Assembly (NCBI GenBank): GCA_013178185.1
Contig: JABLXC010000002.1
Location: 164,948 to 228,947 of the forward strand
Length of the DNA: 64,000 bases
Direction of reading: 5' to 3'
Source of the DNA: Anaerolineae bacterium
GTDB lineage: Bacteria > Chloroflexota > Anaerolineae > Anaerolineales > Anaerolineaceae
In this document: piece by piece, positions 43,477 through 50,658 of the stretch
How positions within the stretch are numbered: position 1 is the stretch's first letter
Layout: every line of letters starts with the position of its first letter
Translations under genes and position numbers: made by a program
Notes under the pieces: model-generated
What the model saw: the letters and a program-made list of their open reading frames with translations, nothing else
Databases searched by the model: none
What the model was told of the DNA's origin: nothing

Positions 43477-44850
43477 TTATTGAGCTTTTTCTTCTGTCAG
43501 CGGCAGCCAGACGCAAAAGGTGGTACCTTTGCCCTCGCGGGAGGTCACGTCAATGGCGCCACCATGGTTGCGAACGATCCAATAAGCAATCGAAAGGCCC
43601 AGGCCAAATCCGCCGCTTTGTGTGCGCCGCCTTGATTTTTCAGCCCGGTAGAATCGCTCGAAAATAAATGGTAGGTCTTCAGATGGGATCCCTGGACCGG
43701 TATCCATCACCAGGAACTGCGCTTGCCCGCCGGAACGCCGCAGCGCCAGGCTGACCTGGCCGCCCTTCGGGGTGTATTGTATGGCGTTCGAAACCAGGTT
43801 CAGCATCACCTGTTTAAGGCGATCACGGTCTCCCGTCACCTGCACCTGGTCGATGTCGGTGATCTTTAACTGCAAGCGGTCGCCCGCCAACACCCGCATC
43901 TGCTGGAATACCTCCAGTAAGACGGTGTCCAATTCGACCGGCGCCATCACCAGCGGCAGCCGCCCGGACTCGGCTTGCGCCAGCAGCAGCAGGTCGCCTA
44001 CCAGGCGGCTCAGACGGTCTACCTCAGTTTCAATGCTGGAGAGCGATTCCTCGTCCGTTTCTCCCAGCTTTCGGAGCAAGCCGATGTTGCCCTTGATGAC
44101 CGTCAACGGAGTGCGTAGCTCATGGCTCACATCTATCAAGAAACGCCGCTGCGTGTTGAAAAGTTGCTCCAGGCGCTCCAGCGTTTGATTGAAAGCCTGA
44201 ATTAATTCCCCAATTTCATCATCTGGCGAAGCGGTTTGCGGGATGCGGCGTTGAAGGTCGTCTGCCCGCGTGATTTGTGTTGCCATCTGGGTTACCGCAG
44301 CCAGCGGGGAAAGCGCCTGATCGGTGATCAACCATGCTCCCAATCCGGCGGCAAACATTGCGACCAGTACCAACAAGACCAGCACAGAGGCGAGGGTGCT
44401 CAAAGCGGTATCTACCACGCTTAAGCTGGAAGCGATCTGAAGAATCCCCGCCGGGCCGCGCGGTGTGACCAGGGGAACATTGAGAACGCGCACACGGTTG
44501 GCGCCATCCTGCACAAAACTGTACTTGGGCTGGCCTATGGTTTGGCTGCGCTCATCCAGCGGCTGCCGTTCGGAGGCAGGGTATGCGACGTGCAACACGC
44601 CCGTTTGATCCCAAAGCTGAAAGGATAGGTTCTCAGGCGGCTGATACCCTTCCAGCGTGCGAGGATCAAAACGGTTATTCTCACCGACGCGCAGCTGGGT
44701 AATAATTTGTTCGGCTGTGCTTGCCAGCGTGTCGTCTATTTGCTGCAAGAGCGTAAAGCTCACCAGCCCATAGACCAGTGAGCCAAAAATGAGCAAAACG
44801 CCCCCTAAAAGGGTGGTGTAAAGGAGGGTAAGGCGAAGACGCAGCGACAT
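43477..44850 (-). CDS. Two-component sensor histidine kinase
   Basis: 457 residues. Two membrane helices (about 8–32 and 160–182) flank an extracytoplasmic sensor region; a HAMP linker follows, then the dimerisation box HELRTPLTVIKGN with the phosphorylated His, the N box NLVSNAIQYTPKGG, and the G boxes DTGPGIPSEDLPFIFERFYRAEKS and GFGLGLSIAYWIVRNHGG. It lies 63 nt downstream of its response regulator on the same strand. The signal sensed is not evident. Confidence 0.94.
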   Translation of the reverse strand: MSLRLRLTLLYTTLLGGVLLIFGSLVYGLVSFTLLQQIDDTLASTAEQIITQLRVGENNRFDPRTLEGYQPPENLSFQLWDQTGVLHVAYPASERQPLDERSQTIGQPKYSFVQDGANRVRVLNVPLVTPRGPAGILQIASSLSVVDTALSTLASVLVLLVLVAMFAAGLGAWLITDQALSPLAAVTQMATQITRADDLQRRIPQTASPDDEIGELIQAFNQTLERLEQLFNTQRRFLIDVSHELRTPLTVIKGNIGLLRKLGETDEESLSSIETEVDRLSRLVGDLLLLAQAESGRLPLVMAPVELDTVLLEVFQQMRVLAGDRLQLKITDIDQVQVTGDRDRLKQVMLNLVSNAIQYTPKGGQVSLALRRSGGQAQFLVMDTGPGIPSEDLPFIFERFYRAEKSRRRTQSGGFGLGLSIAYWIVRNHGGAIDVTSREGKGTTFCVWLPLTEEKAQ

Positions 44851-44913
44851 TCAGCGTTTTTTTGTTCTCAGCGGGCAGGCGCAAGTTTCGCGCTGCCGGC
44901 GGGCAGTGGCACT

Positions 44914-45594
44914 TTATGGATTCTCTCGCAGCACGTAACCGACCCCGCGCACGGTGTGCAACAGGCGATCTTCGCCGTTGCTCTCGAGTTTCTGGCGCAG
45001 GTAGCGGATGTAAACATCCAGCACATTGCTTTCGCCGCCAAAATCATATCCCCAGACCCGGTCAAAAATGATCTCCCGCGTTAAAACCTGGCGCGGATGG
45101 CGCATGAAAAGCTCGAGGAGATCGAATTCTTTTGCGGTAAGGGAGACCACGCGGTTCTTTCGGGTGACCTGGCGGGTAGAAATATCCAGGGTGAGATCTG
45201 CAAAAGTGAGCACCGGAACGCGCTCTTGCTGGGTGCGCCGCAGCAAGGCCCGGATGCGCGCCAGCAGTTCATCGAGTTCGAAAGGCTTGACCATGTAGTC
45301 GTCCGCCCCGGAATCTAAACCCAGGATGCGGTCTTGCAGGGCGTCTCTGGCGGTAAGGATCAGAATGGGGATATTCCCTCCGCTTGCTCGTAATCTCTGG
45401 CAGATTTCGAGGCCGTCCATCCCTGGTAACATGAGATCGAGAAGCACTAAATCGGGATGGCGGTCGCGCGCCAGGGCCAGACCGGTCTCGCCATCCAAAG
45501 CAACTTCCACCTGGTATCCGTCGTAGGCTAATCCCCGGCGCAGCAGCTTGACGATGCCTTCATCGTCTTCGATGATTAGGATACGTTCATTCAT
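44914..45594 (-). CDS. OmpR/PhoB-family response regulator
   Basis: 226 residues. The receiver domain has the acidic pair EDDEG, the phosphorylation Asp in [13 protein letters not shown], the Thr/Ser in ILILTARDA and the Lys in [21 protein letters not shown]. The C-terminal winged helix is of Trans_reg_C type ([34 protein letters not shown] … [11 protein letters not shown]). AGGAGGG precedes ATG 45594. It partners the histidine kinase encoded downstream; the promoter region is shared with divergent rnd. Confidence 0.95.
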   Translation of the reverse strand: MNERILIIEDDEGIVKLLRRGLAYDGYQVEVALDGETGLALARDRHPDLVLLDLMLPGMDGLEICQRLRASGGNIPILILTARDALQDRILGLDSGADDYMVKPFELDELLARIRALLRRTQQERVPVLTFADLTLDISTRQVTRKNRVVSLTAKEFDLLELFMRHPRQVLTREIIFDRVWGYDFGGESNVLDVYIRYLRQKLESNGEDRLLHTVRGVGYVLRENP

Positions 45595-45733
45595 GGTTCC
45601 CTCCTGATGATTACTATACCATAGACCCGCGCAAGAAGAAACAAGAACTTAGAACCTCTGTCATTTGGCCTGAAATGAGATGTTCTCTCTCCAATTATAG
45701 TGTATGCTCTCTGAAGCGGCGAATAAAAAGGGT

Positions 45734-45739
45734 TATAAT
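45734..45739 (+). promoter_or_regulatory. -10 box giving a near-leaderless start for rnd
   Basis: GGTTATAAT ends 7 nt before the ATG at 45747. The ATG at 45738 falls inside this box, which argues for 45747 as start. Confidence 0.55.
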
Positions 45740-45746
45740 GTACCCC

Positions 45747-46883
45747 ATGGATCGAACCATCACTGCAGACTTATCCTGGATTGCCTCCCCAGCCGAGCTG
45801 AAGGAAATGGTGGTTGACCTAAGCCGGCATACCCGCCTGGCGGTGGATACTGAGTCGAACAGCCTGCACGCTTACAAAGAACGGGTCTGTTTGATTCAGT
45901 TTTCTACTGGAGAAAAGGATTACCTGGTTGACCCCCTGGCATTGAAGGATCTATCGCTGCTGGGACCTATTTTTGCAAGCCCGCAAATCGAAAAGATCTT
46001 CCACGCCGCCGAATATGATTTGATCTGTCTGAAACGGGATTATCATTTTCAGTTTGCTAATCTTTTCGATACCATGCTGGCAGGTCGCATTCTAGGGCGT
46101 AATGAAGTAGGTCTGGCTCCGATGCTGGAAGCCGAATTTGGCGTTCACCTGGATAAACGTTTCCAGCGCGCAAATTGGGCCAGGCGGCCGCTCCCTGCCG
46201 AATGGCAGGCGTATGCGCGCCTGGATACCCATTACCTGCTGCCGCTGCGGGACCGGCTCCAAGCAGAACTGGTTGCTCGCGGCCGGTGGGAGCTGGCGCT
46301 TGAAGACTTTGCTCGAATGTGCCATACCGACGCTTCAAATGGGGGGCATAACAACGGCAATCCATGCTGGCGGATCAGCGGCAGCCGCGATTTGAGCGCG
46401 CAAGAAGCCTCTGTCTTGAGCGAACTATGCGCTTTTCGCGAAGAACAGGCGCGCTTATCCGATGTCCCGCCGTTTAAGATCCTCAGCAATGAGACGCTGC
46501 TTTCGCTGGCGGTGCAACAGCCTGAAACCTTTGAGGATCTGGAAAAAATGCGGGGACTTGGCCCCTGGCTTCTCAAGCATCACGGGGCGCGTATCCTGGA
46601 CGCCATCCGTCGTGGGAGGACTTCTCACCCGATCCAACCGCCGCCACCGCAGCCAAAACCGAAAGAGGATTATCTTAACCGGTTGGAGGCGCTGCGCGCC
46701 TGGCGCAAGCAGACCGCCGAGGAAATGGGCGTGCCCTCGGACGTTGTTTTGCCGCGCGATCTGATGGAACAAATTGCGCAGATCAACCCCCGGCAAAGGG
46801 ACGATCTGGAAGCGCTGATGAGAAACCTTCCCTGGCGCATGGAACATTTTGGCAGCGCAATCTTATCTGTCATAAAGAGATAG
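45747..46883 (+). CDS. rnd: Ribonuclease D
   Basis: 378 residues from ATG 45747. The DEDDy exonuclease motifs are clear: LAVDTESNSL (D, E), FHAAEYDLICL (D) and YARLDTHYLLPLRDRL (Y, D). A HRDC domain follows (LSELCAFREEQARLSDVPPFKILSNETLLSLA) and a second HRDC-like segment lies near the C-terminus (RLEALRAWRKQTAEEMGVPSDVVLPRDLM). RNase D trims the 3' ends of tRNAs and other small RNAs. It is followed 8 nt later by a beta-CASP nuclease gene, so the two are probably co-expressed. Confidence 0.93.
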   Translation: MDRTITADLSWIASPAELKEMVVDLSRHTRLAVDTESNSLHAYKERVCLIQFSTGEKDYLVDPLALKDLSLLGPIFASPQIEKIFHAAEYDLICLKRDYHFQFANLFDTMLAGRILGRNEVGLAPMLEAEFGVHLDKRFQRANWARRPLPAEWQAYARLDTHYLLPLRDRLQAELVARGRWELALEDFARMCHTDASNGGHNNGNPCWRISGSRDLSAQEASVLSELCAFREEQARLSDVPPFKILSNETLLSLAVQQPETFEDLEKMRGLGPWLLKHHGARILDAIRRGRTSHPIQPPPPQPKPKEDYLNRLEALRAWRKQTAEEMGVPSDVVLPRDLMEQIAQINPRQRDDLEALMRNLPWRMEHFGSAILSVIKR

Positions 46884-46891
46884 GAGCAATC

Positions 46892-48286
46892 ATGCGTATC
46901 CACTTCAACGGCGCAGCCCGTACGGTTACGGGCTCTCAACACCTGCTGGAAATCAACGGTTATCGCCTGCTCTTGGAGTGCGGCCTGTTCCAGGGCAGAC
47001 GGCAGGAAACTTACGAAAAAAATTTGCACTTCAGCTTCAACCCGGCAAAGATCGATGCCGTCATCCTCTCGCACGCGCATATTGACCATAGCGGCAACTT
47101 GCCGAACCTGGTAAAGAACGGCTACAGCGGCCCGATATACGCAACCACAGCCACGGCGAAGCTGGTAGATATCATGTTGCGCGACTCGGCGCATATCCAG
47201 GAAAAGGATATCGAGTTCGTCAACAAGCGACGGTTGCGCAGGGGAGAGCCCCCGATGGAACCGCTTTACACCGCCCAAGACGCTGAGCGCGTCAATGATC
47301 TGATGCGGGCTTATCATTACGATGAGGAATTTGAACCTGTTCCGGGCGTGAAAGTCCGGTTGCGCGATGCAGGTCATATCCTGGGCGCGGCCGGGGTTGA
47401 ATTGGATATTGAAGAAAAAGGCCGCAAGCTCCGCTTATGGTTTTCAGGCGATATCGGTCGGTTGAAGCTTCCGCTGGTGCGTGACCCGGTCCTGCCGGAA
47501 GATGTGGATTACATGATGATGGAATGTACTTACGGCGACAAGCCGCATCGCGACCCCGAAGAGGCCTTTTTAGAGTTCCGCGATGTGGTCCGGAAGACCT
47601 TGAAAAGGGGCGGAAAGGTGATCATCCCTGCTTTTGCGGTGGGGCGGACGCAGGAACTGGTGTTCGATTTAAACCGCATGATGAGCAACGGGGACGTGCC
47701 CCGTGCACCGGTCTATGTAGATAGCCCCTTGGCTGTGGCCGCTTCGCGAATATTCCACGAGTTCCCGGACTACTTTGATGAAGAGACCAATCGCTTCATT
47801 CGGGAAGAGAGACACCCTGCCTTACAGTTTGACCAATTGCATTACATACAGTCCGTCGAAGAATCGAAAAAGCTCAATGATCGGCAGGAACCAATGGTGA
47901 TCATCTCGGCTTCGGGGATGGCGGAAACCGGACGAATCCTGCACCATTTACGGAATAATATCGAGAATCCGCGCAACACGGTGTGCATTGTCTCGTGGCA
48001 GGCGCCGCATACCCTAGGCCGGCGGCTGGCTGATGGTGAAAAACTGGTACGCATTTTTGGCGAATTATATGAACTGCGAGCTGAGGTGGCAACAATCGGC
48101 GGTCTTTCGGCGCACGCCGGGCAGGATTTTTTGTTGCAATACGCGCTGGCAGCCAGCGGACACTTGCGGCAGATCTGGTTGGTGCACGGCGAGCCTGACG
48201 CCGCCATGGCCTTTAAACAAAAGCTGGTCGAGGTACAGAATACCCCGGTGGCATACCCGGAGATGTTCGACCGGGTGGAGCTTTGA
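46892..48286 (+). CDS. Beta-CASP metallo-beta-lactamase-fold RNA nuclease
   Basis: 464 residues. Metal site HAHIDHSGNLPNL (HxHxDH), further His in LRDAGHILGAAGVEL and acidic residue in WFSGDIGRL; the beta-CASP insertion includes IIPAFAVGRTQELVFDLNRMM, ISASGMAETGRILHHL and the C-terminal TIGGLSAHAGQDFLL His. The family cleaves RNA (CPSF73-like bacterial enzymes, often called YsdC/RNase J relatives). AGGAG lies 6 nt upstream of ATG 46892. It forms a unit with rnd, suggesting RNA processing. Confidence 0.9.
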   Translation: MRIHFNGAARTVTGSQHLLEINGYRLLLECGLFQGRRQETYEKNLHFSFNPAKIDAVILSHAHIDHSGNLPNLVKNGYSGPIYATTATAKLVDIMLRDSAHIQEKDIEFVNKRRLRRGEPPMEPLYTAQDAERVNDLMRAYHYDEEFEPVPGVKVRLRDAGHILGAAGVELDIEEKGRKLRLWFSGDIGRLKLPLVRDPVLPEDVDYMMMECTYGDKPHRDPEEAFLEFRDVVRKTLKRGGKVIIPAFAVGRTQELVFDLNRMMSNGDVPRAPVYVDSPLAVAASRIFHEFPDYFDEETNRFIREERHPALQFDQLHYIQSVEESKKLNDRQEPMVIISASGMAETGRILHHLRNNIENPRNTVCIVSWQAPHTLGRRLADGEKLVRIFGELYELRAEVATIGGLSAHAGQDFLLQYALAASGHLRQIWLVHGEPDAAMAFKQKLVEVQNTPVAYPEMFDRVEL

Positions 48287-48304
48287 TTCTCGCTTACTCT
48301 CTGC

Positions 48305-48310
48305 TATAAT
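48305..48310 (+). promoter_or_regulatory. -10 box of the tRNA-Ser gene
   Basis: TATAAT 12 nt upstream of the tRNA 5' end. No strong -35 match is seen. Confidence 0.5.
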
Positions 48311-48322
48311 TGGCCTTGCTCA

Positions 48323-48410
48323 GGAGAGGTGCCGGAGTGGACGATCGGGGCGGTCTCGAAAACCGTTGTGGCCCTCGTGGTCACCGTGGGTTCGAATCCC
48401 ACCCTCTCCG
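48323..48410 (+). tRNA. tRNA-Ser (anticodon CGA)
   Basis: 88 nt. Acceptor GGAGAGG pairs with CCTCTCC, discriminator G, CCA not encoded. The anticodon loop CTCGAAA is closed by GCGGT/ACCGT, anticodon CGA reading UCG. A long variable arm (GTGGCCCTCGTGGTCAC) and the T-loop GGGTTCGAATCCC are typical of class II tRNA-Ser. It stands at the left edge of the recombinase-bearing region. Confidence 0.93.
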
Positions 48411-48488
48411 CTGAGCGTAAAGTCTTGTGAGCCTACCGGCTCTCGATCTGTTGAAAAACGGATGTGAATGTACGGGATTTTACGCTTT

Positions 48489-48536
48489 GGCGTGATCTTC
48501 ACGCCCGAGATCGCTCAGTGTCCGCTGGGCGATCTC
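48489..48536. other. Tandem hairpins between tRNA-Ser and the recombinase
   Basis: GGCGTG-ATCTT-CACGCC (48489–48505) is followed by GAGATCGCTCAG (48507–48518) pairing with CTGGGCGATCTC (48525–48536), one T·G. They lie in the 3' flank of the recombinase gene and may be a terminator or part of an attachment site. Confidence 0.5.
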
Positions 48537-48556
48537 AACTTTTAAGCGATACTCCT

Positions 48557-50218
48557 TCATTGTACGTACTCCTCGACACTTGTCAAGGTATTGTGGGACA
48601 CCGGGAAGGCGATTTTGACTTCCGTTACCGTTTGTCTCATGTCTTCCCCTATGTCAACAATATTCCCTTCTGCACCTTGTTCTCGGATCCAGTAGCGTCG
48701 CCCGGCGTCGGGGCGTAGTCTATCCATCAACCTAAAGAGAATCTCATAGTCAGGATTGACTTTCACCCACACGATGCGCTTCGTTCCCACATCGCACCCA
48801 GCTTCCTGGATCATCGTTCGCACCAGTAGCTTGCGCTCTTCGCGGGTAGCCCATTCCCAGCTGTCATGCAGATTCAGCAGGGTAAGTGCAGCCCGTTCAA
48901 TCGCCGACTCCGGGATGCGGGTGAGCAGCTCGAGTTTTTCCTTCAAGCCGTTGACTTTCTGCCAGTACTGGTATTCTTCGCCTTCGTACAGGCCGCGCTC
49001 ATAGTTATCGCGCATCAGGCGCAACATACTGCGGATCTCCTTGCGCTCAGTCTCCGGGTCGGGTCTATCCTGTCCATCATGTAGGAGTTTACGCACATCC
49101 TCCTCCCAGGTAGCAGTCAGTTTGAGTGACTGTATCAGAGCCGCCACCTGTTCATCTAGCCTGTCAGCGTGAATGCTTTGACCTGAGTACGGGCAGTCGT
49201 AGTAACCACGCAGGTGCGAATCCTCCCGGTAGTAGGTAGGGTAATTCTTCGGTGTCTGGACACGAAGTCGTCGACCACAGTGCGCACAGACCGCCAGGCT
49301 TTGCAGCAGGTGAACCCTGGCAGCCTTCTGCCCGGGTTTGGGAACAACACGCCGGCTGGCACGCAGCGCCTGGCAGCGATCCCACAATTCCTGGGTGATG
49401 ATTGGTTCGTGCTGGCCATCAGAGACCTTGGGCGGCGTGGAGCGATAGCTGACTCCTTTAGGACGTACAGTCATCCCACGGTAACGGATCTTGCCTACAT
49501 AGTAGGGATTGCAGAGCATATCCCGCACTGAGTCCTTGTTGAACATACGATTCTTTTCAGTGAGATACCCTTGTTCGTTCAACCAGGCAGCGATCTGCAT
49601 GTCCGAATACTGCCCGGTAGCGTAACGCTCGAACATTGCCACGACCATCGGTGCTTTCTCCGGGTCAGGAACACCTACTTTGCGGTTACCCTGCAACACA
49701 CTGATGTAACCCCAAGGGACCGCGCCATTGTGATAACCTTGCAGCGAACGCTCCAGCTTGCCCTTGTTGGTTTCTTTGGATAAGTTGTCGCTATAGAATT
49801 CGCCCAGCGAGCTAACCAGGTGAAACAGGAGCTTGCCTTCCGGAGTCCCCAGATCGAAGGGCTGCTGGACAGCTTTGAAGATGATATCCAGCTCCTGCAG
49901 CTCGTGAACGATCTCCAGCGACCATTCCAGGCGGCGCGCCAGGCGATCCACCTTGTGAACGTACAACACCTTGAACTCACCACGCCGGGCAGCTTCGCGC
50001 ATGGCATTGATCCCTGGACGGTATTTCTTGCGGTAAGCCGATTGAGCTGGATCGGCGAACACCTTGACAATCTCGACCCCATCGCGCTCAGCCTGCTCCT
50101 TGATCTGGCGCAGTTGGGCATCCAGGCTGAACGAATCGCTTTGCATCTCAGATGAAAAACGAATGTACGCTGCTCCAGGGAGAGGGGAAGAGTCTTCTCT
50201 TTGCTTGTATCGGTTCAT
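48557..50218 (-). CDS. Large serine site-specific recombinase (integrase)
   Basis: About 553 residues. N-terminal resolvase domain with AAYIRFSSEMQSDSFSLDAQ (catalytic Ser) and KVLYVHKVDRLARRLEW, then the Recombinase domain (WGYISVLQ … YLTEKNRMFNKDSVRDMLCNPYYVGKIRYRG), a zinc ribbon (CAHCGRRL … YYDC) and a C-terminal coiled coil. ATG 50218 is chosen with AAAGGA 9 nt upstream; an in-frame TTG lies at 50227. Such enzymes integrate and excise phages and conjugative elements. It points toward tRNA-Ser, so the nearby sequence is the probable attachment end. Confidence 0.93.
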   Translation of the reverse strand: MNRYKQREDSSPLPGAAYIRFSSEMQSDSFSLDAQLRQIKEQAERDGVEIVKVFADPAQSAYRKKYRPGINAMREAARRGEFKVLYVHKVDRLARRLEWSLEIVHELQELDIIFKAVQQPFDLGTPEGKLLFHLVSSLGEFYSDNLSKETNKGKLERSLQGYHNGAVPWGYISVLQGNRKVGVPDPEKAPMVVAMFERYATGQYSDMQIAAWLNEQGYLTEKNRMFNKDSVRDMLCNPYYVGKIRYRGMTVRPKGVSYRSTPPKVSDGQHEPIITQELWDRCQALRASRRVVPKPGQKAARVHLLQSLAVCAHCGRRLRVQTPKNYPTYYREDSHLRGYYDCPYSGQSIHADRLDEQVAALIQSLKLTATWEEDVRKLLHDGQDRPDPETERKEIRSMLRLMRDNYERGLYEGEEYQYWQKVNGLKEKLELLTRIPESAIERAALTLLNLHDSWEWATREERKLLVRTMIQEAGCDVGTKRIVWVKVNPDYEILFRLMDRLRPDAGRRYWIREQGAEGNIVDIGEDMRQTVTEVKIAFPVSHNTLTSVEEYVQ

Positions 50219-50327
50219 CTTGTTCAATCCTTTCGTTCGAAGTTGTAATTGGTTAGGGCATTGAGTGAGAAAACTATCCGGATCGCTTCACAACACACCT
50301 CCATTCCAGGAGCAGCCAGAGTAATAT

Positions 50328-50528
50328 TTAGCTGGTGTCGTTCGCCTTTTCCTGGTTCAGCGCCAGGTAACGGCGGTTGATGCGCGCCAGCCATTCGATC
50401 AGGCTCTGTGGAAGCCTGTCTGGAAGGAGCGGCTGCTCCTGTGAAGGGGTTATATCATCTCCAGAAACTGGTTTTTCTTGTGGGTCAGGGTTTTCAGGGA
50501 GGTTTTGACTTACATGCTCATCTGCCAT
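50328..50528 (-). CDS. Small hypothetical acidic protein
   Basis: 66 residues, not recognised. The N-terminal half is Pro/Asp/Glu/Gln-rich and probably disordered; the C-terminal half (LPQSLIEWLARINRRYLALNQEKA) is a likely amphipathic helix. GAGGTG lies 6–7 nt upstream of the ATG, which supports it being a gene. It sits between the recombinase and the chimeric ATPase-like gene. Confidence 0.55.
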   Translation of the reverse strand: MADEHVSQNLPENPDPQEKPVSGDDITPSQEQPLLPDRLPQSLIEWLARINRRYLALNQEKANDTS

Positions 50529-50592
50529 AGTTGCACCTCATACGGTAAATTGTTTTGAATGTCTCTTATGCGTTTTAGGAGGTAAAAGAAAA

Positions 50593-50627
50593 CTCCGGTC
50601 CCGACATTCGTGATGTCAGAACCGGAG
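50593..50627 (-). terminator. Terminator after the chimeric ATPase-like gene
   Basis: CTCCGGT (50593–50599) pairs with ACCGGAG (50621–50627), with an inner GACAT/ATGTC stem. On the minus strand it is followed by TTTTCTTTT. Confidence 0.85.
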
Positions 50628-50658
50628 CGTTGATTGTGGGATATCAGTACTGTATAAG

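Noticed and set aside
45675..45746. Longer N-terminus for RNase D
   Set aside because: The upstream codons include the -10 box GGTTATAAT and do not match the family; ATG 45747 is preferred.
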